Assembly: GCA_002706265.1 (NCBI GenBank)
Contig: PAKU01000020.1
Coordinates: 56,816-120,815 of the forward strand
Origin: Polycyclovorans sp.
Lineage (GTDB): Bacteria > Pseudomonadota > Gammaproteobacteria > Nevskiales > Nevskiaceae
DNA: 64,000 nt
Reading direction: 5' to 3'
In this document: positions 8,952 through 18,091 of the stretch, in pieces
Numbering within the stretch: position 1 is the stretch's first letter
How the letters are laid out: each line of letters begins with the position of its first letter
Translations under genes and position numbers: made by a program
Notes under the pieces: generated by a model
Database searches by the model: none
What the model was told of the DNA's origin: nothing
Seen by the model: the letters and a program-made list of their open reading frames with translations, nothing else

Positions 8952-10319
8952 GTGTTCGACTCCTTAAGTCAGCGTCTTTCCGGCGTTCTTGACAGCATTC
9001 GCGGTCAGGGCCGCCTCACCGAAGAGCAGGTGGCCACCGCCAGCCGCGAGTTGCGAATGGCGCTGCTGGAGGCCGATGTGGCCCTGCCGGTGGTGCGTGA
9101 CTTCATCACCCGCATCAAAGAGCGGGCGGTGGGCGCCGAAGTCACCAAGAGCCTCACGCCGGGTCAGCAGTTTCTCAAGGTGGTGCAGCAGGAACTCACC
9201 GCCACCCTGGGCGGCGAGTCGGCGCCGCTGAACCTGCGCGCCCAGCCGCCGGTGGTCATCCTCATGGCGGGCCTGCAGGGCTCGGGCAAGACCACCACCA
9301 CCGGCAAGCTGGCGCGGCGGCTGACAGAGATCGACAAGAAAAAGGTCATGGTCGTGTCGTGCGACGTTTATCGACCCGCGGCCATCGAACAGCTGCGGGT
9401 GGTGGCGGGGCAGGTGGGCGTGGCCTGCTTCCCGTCCAGCGTCGGCCAGAAACCGGGTGCGATTGCCGATGCGGCGCTGGCCGAGGCGCGCAAGCAGTTC
9501 ATGGACGTGCTGATCGTCGACACCGCCGGTCGTACCACCATCGATGCCGAAATGATGGCCGAAATTGCGGCCCTGCATCAGCAGTTGAAACCCGCTGAAA
9601 CCCTGTTCGTGGTGGACAGCATGACCGGCCAGGACGCGGCCAACACCGCCAAGGCATTCTCTGAAGCGGTGGCGCTGACCGGCGTGGTGTTGACCAAGGT
9701 CGATGGTGATTCACGCGGCGGCGCGGCGCTGTCGGTGCGCCAGGTGACGGGCAAGCCCATCAAGTTTCTGGGTGTGGGCGAGAAGTCGGACAAGCTGGAA
9801 GTGTTCCACCCCGACCGCATCGCCAACCGCATCCTGGGCCAGGGCGACATGCTGTCGCTGATCGAGGAAACCACCCGCAAGGTCGATCAGGACAAGGCCG
9901 CCAAGCTGGTCGAGAAGCTGAAGAAGAACAAGCGCTTCGATCTGGATGATTTTCGCGACCAGATGGCGCAGATGCAGAACATGGGCTCCATGGAGTCGCT
10001 GCTCGACAAGTTGCCCGGCGGCGCCCAGATGCAGGCGCAGCTGAAAAGTGCCGATGCCGAAAAGCAGGTCAGGCGCACGATGGCGATTCTGAACTCCATG
10101 ACCCCGCAAGAGCGCCGCTTCCCGGATCTGCTCAAGGCGTCGCGCAAACGGCGCATCGCCAAGGGGTCGGGGGTCGAGGTGCAGCAGGTGAACCAGCTCC
10201 TCCGCCAGTTCGAGTCCACCCGCGACATGATGAAAAAGTTTGCCGGCGGCGGCATGGCCAAGCTGATGCGGGGCCTCGGCGGACGGATGCCCAAGGGGAT
10301 GCTGCCGCCCCCGCGCTAG
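8952..10319 (+). CDS. ffh: signal recognition particle GTPase Ffh
   Basis: Binds signal sequences of nascent membrane proteins together with 4.5S RNA and delivers them to FtsY. The 455-residue protein has an N-terminal helical domain, a GTPase domain with GLQGSGKTTTTGKLA near residue 107, DTAGR and TKVDGDSRGG, and a methionine-rich M domain with the RNA-binding region around KRRIAKGSGVEVQQVNQLL. It starts with GTG. The 4.5S RNA gene is not in this window. It forms a single-gene unit upstream of phoBR. Confidence 0.97.
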   Translation: MFDSLSQRLSGVLDSIRGQGRLTEEQVATASRELRMALLEADVALPVVRDFITRIKERAVGAEVTKSLTPGQQFLKVVQQELTATLGGESAPLNLRAQPPVVILMAGLQGSGKTTTTGKLARRLTEIDKKKVMVVSCDVYRPAAIEQLRVVAGQVGVACFPSSVGQKPGAIADAALAEARKQFMDVLIVDTAGRTTIDAEMMAEIAALHQQLKPAETLFVVDSMTGQDAANTAKAFSEAVALTGVVLTKVDGDSRGGAALSVRQVTGKPIKFLGVGEKSDKLEVFHPDRIANRILGQGDMLSLIEETTRKVDQDKAAKLVEKLKKNKRFDLDDFRDQMAQMQNMGSMESLLDKLPGGAQMQAQLKSADAEKQVRRTMAILNSMTPQERRFPDLLKASRKRRIAKGSGVEVQQVNQLLRQFESTRDMMKKFAGGGMAKLMRGLGGRMPKGMLPPPR

Positions 10320-10362
10320 AGATAAACGCCCCGCGGCCATTGTTTGAAGGTTTGTGACAGAA

Positions 10363-10380
10363 CGGTCATGAAAATGTCAT
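10363..10380 (+). promoter_or_regulatory. Pho box upstream of phoBR
   Basis: CGGTCATGAAAATGTCAT matches the PhoB-binding consensus CTGTCATAAATCTGTCAC at 14-15 of 18 positions, with the two TGTCAT/GTCAT repeats 11 bases apart. It ends 40 bases before the phoB ATG, where an autoregulatory site is expected. Confidence 0.75.
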
Positions 10381-10420
10381 CTGTTGCCCATAGCCTGCGC
10401 CCTGCCGTTTAATCCGAACA

Positions 10421-11119
10421 ATGGGCATGCAAAACAAACTGATACTGGTGGTGGAAGACGAACCCGCAATTCGCGAAATGTTGCGCTTTGCCCTTACGCG
10501 CGCGGAGTTCAGGGTCGCCGAGGCGGGATCGGCTCAGGACGCCCGGCTGCAGATCGCCGAACAGCGTCCCGACCTGATCCTCATGGACTGGATGATGCCC
10601 GGCGTGACCGGCGTGGAGCTGACCCGCGAACTCAAGGGCGCCGCCCAGACCCGCGATGTGCCCATCATCATGGTCACCGCCCGCGCCGAAGAAGAAGACC
10701 GCGTTCGCGGCCTGAACATTGGCTGTGACGATTACGTGTCGAAGCCGTTCTCGTTTCCTGAACTGATTGCACGCATCCAGGCCGTGTTGCGGCGCAGCAT
10801 GCCGGGCGGTGAAGACGAACGGCTGTCGGTCAGCGGGCTGGAAGTGGACGTGGCCAGCCAGCGGGTCACCGCGCAAGGCGTGCCGGTGAAACTGGGGCCC
10901 ACCGAGTACCGGCTGCTGCATTTCTTTGTCAGTCACCCCGAGCGGGTTTACACCCGTGAGCAGGTGCTGGACCGCGTCTGGGGACAAAACGTGTATGTCG
11001 AAGAGCGCACGGTCGACGTGCACATTCGCCGCTTGCGCAAGGCCCTTGAGCCCCATGGCTTCGCCGACATGATCCAGACCGTGCGCGGCACCGGCTATCG
11101 GTTCTCGGACAAGCTTTGA
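10421..11119 (+). CDS. phoB: phosphate-regulon response regulator
   Basis: An OmpR-type transcription factor that activates phosphate-starvation genes when phosphorylated. The 232-residue protein has a receiver domain with Glu12/Asp13, phospho-acceptor Asp56 in LILMDWMMPG, Thr86 and Lys108. Its C-terminal winged helix holds the recognition region ERTVDVHIRRLRKAL. The start is ATG 10421 or ATG 10427; no ribosome binding site decides it. The stop overlaps the start of phoR, and a Pho box upstream points to autoregulation. Gene order, and the absence of the Pho-box-controlled pst genes here, leave PhoB as the best call over other OmpR regulators. Confidence 0.93.
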   Translation: MGMQNKLILVVEDEPAIREMLRFALTRAEFRVAEAGSAQDARLQIAEQRPDLILMDWMMPGVTGVELTRELKGAAQTRDVPIIMVTARAEEEDRVRGLNIGCDDYVSKPFSFPELIARIQAVLRRSMPGGEDERLSVSGLEVDVASQRVTAQGVPVKLGPTEYRLLHFFVSHPERVYTREQVLDRVWGQNVYVEERTVDVHIRRLRKALEPHGFADMIQTVRGTGYRFSDKL

Positions 11120-12468
11120 ACATCTTTCCGCGGCGCCCCGTGTCGCTGGAACACACGCGGATGCTGGCCGTGTGGCGGCAGGAGCTGATCAAGCTGCTGT
11201 TGCTCTGCGGCCTGGGCGCCTTGGTGGGCGCCCTGTTTTCGGGCGCCATCTGGGGTTTTCTGGTCGTGCTGCTGTTTCTGAGCGCGCTGCAGTATCGCTA
11301 CCTGGCGGCGCTGCTGCAGTGGTTGCGGCAACCCAAGCAGAACGAGCTGCCCGATCCCGGCGGGGTGTGGGGCGAGGTCTATGACCGGCTGGTTGACCTG
11401 CAGCGCCGCAATCGGAAGAAGAAGAAGCGTCTGGCAGCGATGGTCGCCGATTTTCAGGCGTCCACCGCCGCCTTGCCCGATGGCGCGGTGGTGCTGTCGG
11501 CCCACGGCGAGATCGTGCGCGCCAATCACGCCGCCCAGACGCTGCTGGGGCTCAGGGCCCAGGACTCAGGCATCCGCATCACCCTGCTGGTGCGCCACCC
11601 CAAGTTCGTCGAGATGTTCGAAGCGGGCGTGCAGGGGCAGGAGGTGGAGATTCCCTCGCCCATCAATCGCAGCAAGCAACTCAATGTGCGGGTGATTGGC
11701 TACGGGAAATCGCAGGGTTTGATGATCGTGCGCGACGTCTCGGAGCTGCGGCGCCTGGAGAACGCCAGACGCGACTTCGTGGCCAATGCCTCGCATGAAC
11801 TGCGCACGCCCCTGACGGTGCTCAAGGGGTATCTGGAAATGATGGAGACCGAGTCGCGCCAGGGGCCGCTGAACGCCTGGGCGGTACCGCTGCAAGAGAT
11901 GTACAAGCAGACCAACCGCATGGAGTCGCTGGTGGGCGACATGCTCAAGCTGGCGCGGCTGGAGTCTGACATCGCCGCGCGGCACGACTGGATACGCGCC
12001 GCCACCCTGCTGCGCCAGGCCCTGGCCGATGCGCAGGGCGTGGCAGACCCGAAACACCGGTTCGTGATCGAAATCGATGATCGCGTCGAGCTGTTCGGCG
12101 GCGAAACCGAGCTGACCAGCCTGTTTGCCAATCTCGTGGGTAACGCGGTGCGCTACACGCCGCCGCCGGGCACCATCACGGTCACGCTGTCGGCGCTGGG
12201 CGGCGGGCGGGCGGTTTGCTCGGTCCAGGATTCAGGGATCGGCATTGCCGAGACCGATATTCCCCGCCTGACCGAGCGCTTCTACCGCATCGATGTGGGC
12301 CGCTCACGGGCCAGTGGCGGCACCGGTCTGGGGTTGTCGATCGTCAAGCACGCCGTTGAACGCCACGATGCCCAGCTGAAAATCACCAGCCAGTTGGGCG
12401 AGGGCAGTTGTTTCAGTTGCGAGTTTCCGCCGCATCGCGTGCGGCTTGCCGAAGCGGTGATGCTGTAG
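11116..12468 (+). CDS. phoR: phosphate-regulon sensor histidine kinase
   Basis: A membrane kinase that phosphorylates PhoB under phosphate limitation. About 450 residues: two closely spaced membrane helices (residues 24-58), a basic linker with RRNRKKKKRL, a PAS domain (about 112-205), the H-box FVANASHELRTPLT with His227, and ATPase boxes NAVRYT, DSGIGI and GGTGLGLSI. The TTG at 11116 overlaps the phoB stop codon and gives translational coupling. GTG 11140 or ATG 11161 are alternatives that keep both membrane helices. Lack of a large periplasmic loop is typical of PhoR. Confidence 0.93.
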   Translation: MNIFPRRPVSLEHTRMLAVWRQELIKLLLLCGLGALVGALFSGAIWGFLVVLLFLSALQYRYLAALLQWLRQPKQNELPDPGGVWGEVYDRLVDLQRRNRKKKKRLAAMVADFQASTAALPDGAVVLSAHGEIVRANHAAQTLLGLRAQDSGIRITLLVRHPKFVEMFEAGVQGQEVEIPSPINRSKQLNVRVIGYGKSQGLMIVRDVSELRRLENARRDFVANASHELRTPLTVLKGYLEMMETESRQGPLNAWAVPLQEMYKQTNRMESLVGDMLKLARLESDIAARHDWIRAATLLRQALADAQGVADPKHRFVIEIDDRVELFGGETELTSLFANLVGNAVRYTPPPGTITVTLSALGGGRAVCSVQDSGIGIAETDIPRLTERFYRIDVGRSRASGGTGLGLSIVKHAVERHDAQLKITSQLGEGSCFSCEFPPHRVRLAEAVML

Positions 12469-12474
12469 CCGCAC

Positions 12475-12494
12475 CGGCAACGGGACGCTTGCCG
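12475..12494. terminator. short inverted repeat between convergent phoR and folD
   Basis: CGGCAA and TTGCCG flank an 8-base loop in the 28-base gap between the two stop codons. There is no T-run on either side, so function is uncertain. Confidence 0.25.
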
Positions 12495-12496
12495 TC

Positions 12497-13360
12497 TCAG
12501 CCGGAGGCCCGCTCGCGACCCTGCTGCGCGGTCAGCGTGTTGCGCATCAGCATCGCCACCGTCATCGGGCCGACGCCGCCCGGCACCGGGGTGATCCACG
12601 CGGCGCGCGCGCGCGCGGCCTCGGCGGTGATGTCGCCCACCAGTCGGCCATCGGCAAGGCGGTTGATGCCCACGTCGATCACGATGGCGCCGGGGCGCAC
12701 CCATGCGCCCGGCACCAGACCCGGCTTGCCGACGGCAGCGACCAGAATCTCGGCGTTGGCGACTTCCTGGTCCAGATTGCGCGTGAAGCGATGGGCCGTG
12801 GTGGTGGTCACGCCGGCCAGCAACAACTCCAGCGCCATGGGGCGACCCACGTGATTGCTGGCGCCGATCACCAGGGCCCGCATGCCCTTGATGTTGACCC
12901 CGGTGTGTGCAAGCAGCGCCATCACGCCATACGGGGTGCATGGGCGCAGCACCGGCTGGCGCTGCGCAAGGCGGCCCAGGTTGTAGGGGTGAAAGCCGTC
13001 CACATCCTTGGTCGGCAGGATGCGTTCAATGACCTCGGTGGTGTTGAAATGCGACGGCAGTGGGAACTGCACCAGAATGCCATCGACCTCGTCATCGGCA
13101 TTCAGGGCGTCGATCATGTCCAGCAGCGCGGCGTGTGACAGGTCGGCCGGCAGCGGTTCGTGCCGTGAGGTGATGCCCACTTTCCCGCAGGCGTCCCGCT
13201 TGTTGCGCACGTAGACGTGCGAAGCCGGATCATCGCCGACCAGCAGGGTCGCCAGGCAGGGCGCGCGCAGGCCGGCGGCGCGGCGGGTTGCGATCTGGGC
13301 CTGCACGTCGGCAAGGGTCTGGGCGGCGACGGCTTTACCGTCGATCAACTGGGCAGGCAT
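12497..13360 (-). CDS. folD: bifunctional methylenetetrahydrofolate dehydrogenase/cyclohydrolase
   Basis: Interconverts 5,10-methylene-, methenyl- and 10-formyl-tetrahydrofolate, supplying one-carbon units for purines (purN lies elsewhere in this window). The 287-residue protein has the catalytic YVRNKRDAC lysine, [10 protein letters not shown], the [12 protein letters not shown] stretch and PCTPYGVM, then the NADP-binding GASNHVGRP and the VPGGVGPMT segment. ATG start. It is transcribed divergently from ccmA with an 88-base gap. Confidence 0.97.
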   Translation of the reverse strand: MPAQLIDGKAVAAQTLADVQAQIATRRAAGLRAPCLATLLVGDDPASHVYVRNKRDACGKVGITSRHEPLPADLSHAALLDMIDALNADDEVDGILVQFPLPSHFNTTEVIERILPTKDVDGFHPYNLGRLAQRQPVLRPCTPYGVMALLAHTGVNIKGMRALVIGASNHVGRPMALELLLAGVTTTTAHRFTRNLDQEVANAEILVAAVGKPGLVPGAWVRPGAIVIDVGINRLADGRLVGDITAEAARARAAWITPVPGGVGPMTVAMLMRNTLTAQQGRERASG

Positions 13361-13436
13361 GGCGTGAGCGGCTGAAGAAGAGCGCGCATTTTACGCGCCC
13401 CCGCAGGGCCTGAACGGATCAGCCACGGCAATCCCG

Positions 13437-13442
13437 TAAAAT
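13437..13442 (+). promoter_or_regulatory. possible -10 element (TAAAAT) for the ccm operon
   Basis: TAAAAT ends 6 bases before the ccmA ATG in the folD-ccmA divergent gap. If used, the transcript would be nearly leaderless. No matching -35 is visible. Confidence 0.35.
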
Positions 13443-13448
13443 CGCGGC

Positions 13449-14036
13449 ATGGCTCTACTCGACTTGGCCGACATCAGTTTTGGACGCGGCCAGCGCACCC
13501 TCGCCGAGGCCCTGTCGCTGTCGATCGCCCCCGGGACCGTGGTGCATCTGACCGGGCCGAATGGTGCCGGCAAAACCACCCTGCTCGAGATCGCCGCCGG
13601 CTTGCGCCGCCCTTGGCAGGGCCAGCGGCAGTGCCATACAAGCCTGCACTGGCTGGGCCATCGCAATGCGCTGGCGGCGTCACTGAGCCCGCTGCAGAAC
13701 CTGGAATCCTGGGCCGACCTGCAGGTCGATATCACCGTCAGCGGGCGCAGCGCACTGCAGGCTCTGGGGGTCGACCGGGTGCGCAACCGGCCGTGCCGCG
13801 ATCTGTCGGCCGGGCAGAAGCGGCGCAGTGCCCTGGCGCGGCTGATGATGGCGCAGCGCCCGCTGTGGATTCTGGATGAGCCTTTTGATGGTCTGGATCA
13901 GGCCGGTCTGGCCGACCTTGCCGATCTGTTCAACGCGCAAACCGAGCGGGCGGGCGCGATTCTGGTGACCAGTCACCAGCCGCTGCCCGCGCGGATCAAA
14001 TCGCAGTGCGTCCTGCCGCTGCAGGTCGCACCATGA
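13449..14036 (+). CDS. ccmA: cytochrome c maturation ABC ATPase
   Basis: ATPase of the CcmABCD complex, which releases haem-loaded CcmE during System I cytochrome c maturation. The 195-residue protein has Walker A GPNGAGKTT near residue 38, the CcmA-typical signature LSAGQKRR and Walker B LWILDEPFDGLD. It is the first of nine genes in an unbroken ccmABCDEFGHI run. Its stop overlaps the ccmB ATG by four bases. Confidence 0.96.
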   Translation: MALLDLADISFGRGQRTLAEALSLSIAPGTVVHLTGPNGAGKTTLLEIAAGLRRPWQGQRQCHTSLHWLGHRNALAASLSPLQNLESWADLQVDITVSGRSALQALGVDRVRNRPCRDLSAGQKRRSALARLMMAQRPLWILDEPFDGLDQAGLADLADLFNAQTERAGAILVTSHQPLPARIKSQCVLPLQVAP

Positions 14037-14698
14037 AATCGCTGCGCGGCATCTTTCGCCGCGAGGTCGATCTGCTGCGCATGCAGGTGCTCGATGCGGT
14101 GCTGCCGCTGGCCTTTTACCTGCTGGTGGTGATGCTGTTCGCCTTTGGCACCCGCGCCAATGATCCGGCGCTGGCCGGGCTGTCGGTGTCCATTCTGTGG
14201 GTAGGCGCGGTGCTGTCGGCCCTGTTGCCGTTGCCGCGGCTGTTCGCCAGCGAGTTTGAAGACGGCACCCTGGAGCAATGGTGCCTGGCGAGCACGCCGC
14301 TGGTGGTGATCGTGGCGATCAAACTGTTCGCGCATTGGTGCCTGAACGGCCTGGCCCTGGCGGTGATGGCGGTGCCATTGGCGGTGTTGCTGGGGCTTGA
14401 GGGCGCGGGGCTGGGCTATCTGGCGCTGGGGCTGATGATGGGCACCGCCATTCTCACCCTGCTGGGCGGGCTGTCGGCCTGCCTGCTGGTGGGCATTCCC
14501 CGCGCCGCAAGCGTGCTGCCCCTGCTGGTGCTGCCCCTGATGGCGCCGGTGGTGATCTTCGGCAGCGGCGCGGTTCGTGCTTGGCAATTGGGGGCCGACC
14601 CGGCGGCTCCGTTATACTTTTTGGGTTCACTTTTCGCCCTCTCTGCCACCGCGTTGCCGTGGGCCTGCGCCTCGGCGCTGCGCAATGCCTACGACTGA
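14033..14698 (+). CDS. ccmB: haem exporter membrane subunit
   Basis: A 221-residue integral membrane partner of CcmA with about six hydrophobic segments. The family-typical FEDGTLEQW stretch lies after the second one. The ATG overlaps the ccmA stop (ATGA), so translation is probably coupled. Position between ccmA and ccmC confirms the call. Confidence 0.95.
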   Translation: MKSLRGIFRREVDLLRMQVLDAVLPLAFYLLVVMLFAFGTRANDPALAGLSVSILWVGAVLSALLPLPRLFASEFEDGTLEQWCLASTPLVVIVAIKLFAHWCLNGLALAVMAVPLAVLLGLEGAGLGYLALGLMMGTAILTLLGGLSACLLVGIPRAASVLPLLVLPLMAPVVIFGSGAVRAWQLGADPAAPLYFLGSLFALSATALPWACASALRNAYD

Positions 14699-14768
14699 AG
14701 AGGGTTTCGATTCGTGGCACCTGTTGTTGCCCCCACCTCCCGATGCCAATGAGCGAAGGTTAGTGACG

Positions 14769-15521
14769 ATGTGGACTTGGTTTCACCGGCTGGCATCACC
14801 GCCAAGCTTCTTCCGCTTCGCCGATCGCCTGGCGCCGTGGGTGGGCGGGCTGGGGTTCGTGTTGCTGGCGATCGGTTGGACCTGGGGCCTGGTCTATGCG
14901 CCGCCGGACTATCAGCAGGGCGACGCGTTTCGCATCATTTATGTGCATGTGCCGGCCGCGGCGCTGTCGCTGGGGCTTTACACCGGCATGGCCATTGCCG
15001 GGGCCTGCGCGTTGATCTGGCGGATGAAGCTGGCCGAAGTGGTGATGCTGGCGATGGCGCCGGTGGGCATGGTGCTGACCGCCGTGACGCTGCTGACCGG
15101 CATGCTCTGGGGCAAGCCGATGTGGGGTGCGTGGTGGGTCTGGGACGCACGCCTGACCGCTGAGCTGGTGCTGCTGTTTCTGTTTCTTGGTGTGATCGTG
15201 CTGGGCGATGCCATTGAAGACCCGCGCCGCAGCGCGCGCGCCGCGGCCTGGATTGCGGTCGTGGGCATCGTGAACGTGCCGATTGTCAAATTTTCGGTCA
15301 ACTGGTGGAACAGCCTGCATCAGGGCGCCACCGTGCTGAGCTTCGGCAAGCCGGCCATCACCGTGGACATGGCCATTCCGCTGTACATCTGCCTGCTGGC
15401 CACCGCTCTGCTGGCGGCCCACGCGGTACTGCGCCGCGCCCAGGTGCGGCTGTTGCAGCGCGAAGCCCGGACCCAGTGGGTCAAGGCGCTGCGCGCGCAG
15501 GAACTGGGGGCGCTGCCATGA
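14769..15521 (+). CDS. ccmC: haem handling protein of the cytochrome c maturation system
   Basis: Loads haem onto CcmE at the periplasmic face of the membrane. The 250-residue protein has six membrane segments, the tryptophan-rich WGAWWVWDARLT motif of the haem-handling family and histidines in the flanking loops (YVHVPAA, SLHQG). The ATG at 14769 follows GAAGG by 9 bases. The frame is open further upstream, but that part overlaps ccmB and is not conserved in the family. The stop overlaps the ccmD start. Confidence 0.95.
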   Translation: MWTWFHRLASPPSFFRFADRLAPWVGGLGFVLLAIGWTWGLVYAPPDYQQGDAFRIIYVHVPAAALSLGLYTGMAIAGACALIWRMKLAEVVMLAMAPVGMVLTAVTLLTGMLWGKPMWGAWWVWDARLTAELVLLFLFLGVIVLGDAIEDPRRSARAAAWIAVVGIVNVPIVKFSVNWWNSLHQGATVLSFGKPAITVDMAIPLYICLLATALLAAHAVLRRAQVRLLQREARTQWVKALRAQELGALP

Positions 15522-15661
15522 GTCAATGGCTGGCAATGGGCGGTTATGGGGCCTACGTGTGGGCGAGCTTCGCCCTCACCGCCGCCGGTTTGGTGTGGAT
15601 GTCGCTGGCGGCGTCACGCGCGCGCCGAAACTGGTTTCGCAACGAGGATGAAGACCAATGA
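15518..15661 (+). CDS. ccmD: small haem exporter subunit
   Basis: A 47-residue single-pass membrane protein that holds CcmE to CcmABC. It has the expected layout: a short N-terminus with GGYGAYVW, one hydrophobic helix and a charged tail. ATG overlaps the ccmC stop and its own stop overlaps the ccmE start, so all three are coupled. Short genes of this kind are easily missed; context makes it clear. Confidence 0.9.
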   Translation: MSQWLAMGGYGAYVWASFALTAAGLVWMSLAASRARRNWFRNEDEDQ

Positions 15662-16164
15662 CCCGGGTGCAGCGGTACCGATTGATCGGGGTGGTGTGCG
15701 TGGTGGCCGGGCTTGGCGTCGCGGCCCTGCTGGCGTCGCAGGCCTTCCGCGAGAACCTGATGTATTTCTACACGCCCAGCGATCTGCTGGCGGCCGAGTC
15801 GGTGCCCGATCGCCGGCTGCGGCTGGGCGGCATGGTCGAGGCCGGCAGCGTGCAGCGCGGCGAGGGTCTGGTGGTGGGCTTTGTGGTGGCCGACTGTGCC
15901 CAGGCGGTGGCGGTGGAGTACGAAGGCATCCTGCCCGACCTGTTCCGCGAAGGGCAGGGCATCGTCGCGATGGGACGCTGGCAGACGGAGGCCGGAGGCC
16001 GCTTCATCGCCGACGAGGTGCTGGCCAAGCACGATGAAAACTACATGCCGCCGGATCTGGCTGAGGCGATGATGTCCGAGACCGGGCACGCCTGCGAGCC
16101 GTTCAAGTCGGCCATGGAAGTCAGCGCCGTGCGCCGCGACGCGGGTGCCGTGAATGATCGCTGA
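15658..16164 (+). CDS. ccmE: haem chaperone
   Basis: Periplasmic, membrane-anchored OB-fold protein that carries haem covalently to CcmF. The 168-residue protein has an N-terminal anchor helix (residues 8-27) and the haem-binding motif LAKHDENYMPP with His125 and Tyr129. The His form matches the usual variant rather than the Cys variant found in archaea and some bacteria. It overlaps ccmF by 11 bases. Confidence 0.97.
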   Translation: MTRVQRYRLIGVVCVVAGLGVAALLASQAFRENLMYFYTPSDLLAAESVPDRRLRLGGMVEAGSVQRGEGLVVGFVVADCAQAVAVEYEGILPDLFREGQGIVAMGRWQTEAGGRFIADEVLAKHDENYMPPDLAEAMMSETGHACEPFKSAMEVSAVRRDAGAVNDR

Positions 16165-18091
16165 GCTTGGGCACTTTGCCCTGTTGATTGCCCTGGCGGT
16201 GGCGGTGTTGATGGCGCTGGTGCCGGCCTACGGCGTCTGGCGCACTGATGCCACCGCCATGGCCTTCGCCCGGCCGGCGGCACTGGTGTTGCTGGCGGTG
16301 ATCTTCGTGGCCTACCTGTGCCTGACCGCCAGCTTCGTCAACCACGATTTTTCGGTGGCGTATGTGGCGGGGCATTCACACTCCGAACTGCCGCTGATCT
16401 ATCGCATCTCAGCAGTGTGGGGCGGGCATGAAGGCTCGTTGTTGCTGTGGGTGTTGATGCTGTCGGGCTGGAGCGCGGCAGTGGCGCTGCTCAATCGCAA
16501 TCTGCCCCTGAACATCAGCGCACTGGTGCTGTCGACGCTGGGCGCAGTGGCGGTCGGGTTCGTGCTGTTCACCGTCATCACCAGCAATCCGTTCGACCGA
16601 CTGGTGCCCATCCCGGCCGACGGACGTGACCTCAACCCCCTGCTGCAAGACCCCGGTCTGATCATTCACCCGCCGCTGCTGTACATGGGTTATGTGGGGT
16701 TCTCGGTGGCCTTCGCCTTTGCCATTGCCGCGCTGGTCACCGGCAGGCTGGACGCGGCCTGGGCGCGCTGGACCCGGCCCTGGACCACCAGTGCCTGGCT
16801 GTTCCTGACGATGGGTATCGCGCTGGGATCGTGGTGGGCGTATCACGAGTTGGGCTGGGGCGGCTGGTGGTTCTGGGACCCGGTGGAGAACGCCAGCTTC
16901 ATGCCGTGGCTGATCGGCACGGCGCTGATTCACTCGTTGGCGGTGACCGAAAAGCGCGGCCTGCTGAAAAGCTGGACGGTGCTGCTGGCGATCATGGCGT
17001 TCTCCTTGTCGCTGCTGGGCACGTTCCTGGTGCGCTCCGGCGTGTTGATCAGCGTGCACGCCTTCGCCACCGACCCCGCGCGCGGGGTGTTCATCCTCGG
17101 ATTTCTGGTGGTGGTGCTGGGCGGCGCTTTCACCCTGTACGCATGGCGTGCGCCGAAGCTGGTGTCGGACGGCGCGTTTCCGCTGTTTTCGCGCGAAGGC
17201 TTTCTGCTGCTGAACAACGTGTTTCTGTCGGTGTCAGCCGCCGCAGTGTTGCTGGGCACCCTGTATCCGCTGTTTGCCGACGCGGTGGGCCTGGGCAAGA
17301 TTTCGGTAGGGCCGCCGTATTTCAACGCCGTGTTTCTGCCGTTGATGGCGCCGCTGGCGCTGCTGGTGGGACTGGCCGCAGCGGTCAACTGGAAACGCGC
17401 CCGACTGACCGACATGACCCGCCGCTTGCGCCTGCCGCTGCTGCTGTCGCTGGTGGTGGCCGCGTTGCTCATCTGGCAATGGGCGACCGACATCGGGCTC
17501 GTGGTTCTGGTGGGAGGCTGGCTCGGCTGCTGGACCCTGGTTGCGGCGCTTGCCGAGCCGACCCGCCGTCTGCGCCTCACCGGTCGCCTGCCGCGCGGCG
17601 TCGCCGGCATGGCGATCGCCCACGTGGGCTTCGGCGCGATGGTGCTTGGCATTACCTTCGTGTCCTTGTTCAGTGTCGAGCGGGACGTGCGGCTGGCGCC
17701 GGGTCAGTCGGCCGACGTGGCGCAGTTTCGCTTCCAGTTCGACGGCATCGAGCCGATTCAGGGGCCGAATTACGACGCCGACCGCGGCACCATCCGGGTT
17801 TATCGCGACGACGACCTGGTGACCACCCTGTACCCCGAGAAGCGCTTTTATCGCGGGGCGCAGCAATTGATGACCGATGCCTCGGTACGTCACAGCCTGT
17901 CGCGTGATCTCTACGCCTCTTTGGGCGAGCCGATTGGCGACGCAGGCGAGTGGGCGATTCGCCTGTACGTGAAACCGATGATGCTCTGGGTCTGGCTCGG
18001 CGCCGTGATCATGACCCTGGGCGGCATTCTGGCGGCCAGTGACCGGCGCTACCGGGCGCGCCCGGCGGCGCTGGCGGAGGCCGCGGCCTGA
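16154..18091 (+). CDS. ccmF: cytochrome c haem lyase subunit
   Basis: Large inner-membrane protein that attaches haem to apocytochrome c. The 645-residue protein has over a dozen membrane segments, the tryptophan-rich GWGGWWFWDPVENASFMPWL motif and conserved histidines (HEGS, IHPPLLYMGY). A periplasmic domain follows near residues 505-610. ATG start inside ccmE; the stop overlaps the ccmG ATG by one base. Confidence 0.97.
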   Translation: MIAELGHFALLIALAVAVLMALVPAYGVWRTDATAMAFARPAALVLLAVIFVAYLCLTASFVNHDFSVAYVAGHSHSELPLIYRISAVWGGHEGSLLLWVLMLSGWSAAVALLNRNLPLNISALVLSTLGAVAVGFVLFTVITSNPFDRLVPIPADGRDLNPLLQDPGLIIHPPLLYMGYVGFSVAFAFAIAALVTGRLDAAWARWTRPWTTSAWLFLTMGIALGSWWAYHELGWGGWWFWDPVENASFMPWLIGTALIHSLAVTEKRGLLKSWTVLLAIMAFSLSLLGTFLVRSGVLISVHAFATDPARGVFILGFLVVVLGGAFTLYAWRAPKLVSDGAFPLFSREGFLLLNNVFLSVSAAAVLLGTLYPLFADAVGLGKISVGPPYFNAVFLPLMAPLALLVGLAAAVNWKRARLTDMTRRLRLPLLLSLVVAALLIWQWATDIGLVVLVGGWLGCWTLVAALAEPTRRLRLTGRLPRGVAGMAIAHVGFGAMVLGITFVSLFSVERDVRLAPGQSADVAQFRFQFDGIEPIQGPNYDADRGTIRVYRDDDLVTTLYPEKRFYRGAQQLMTDASVRHSLSRDLYASLGEPIGDAGEWAIRLYVKPMMLWVWLGAVIMTLGGILAASDRRYRARPAALAEAAA

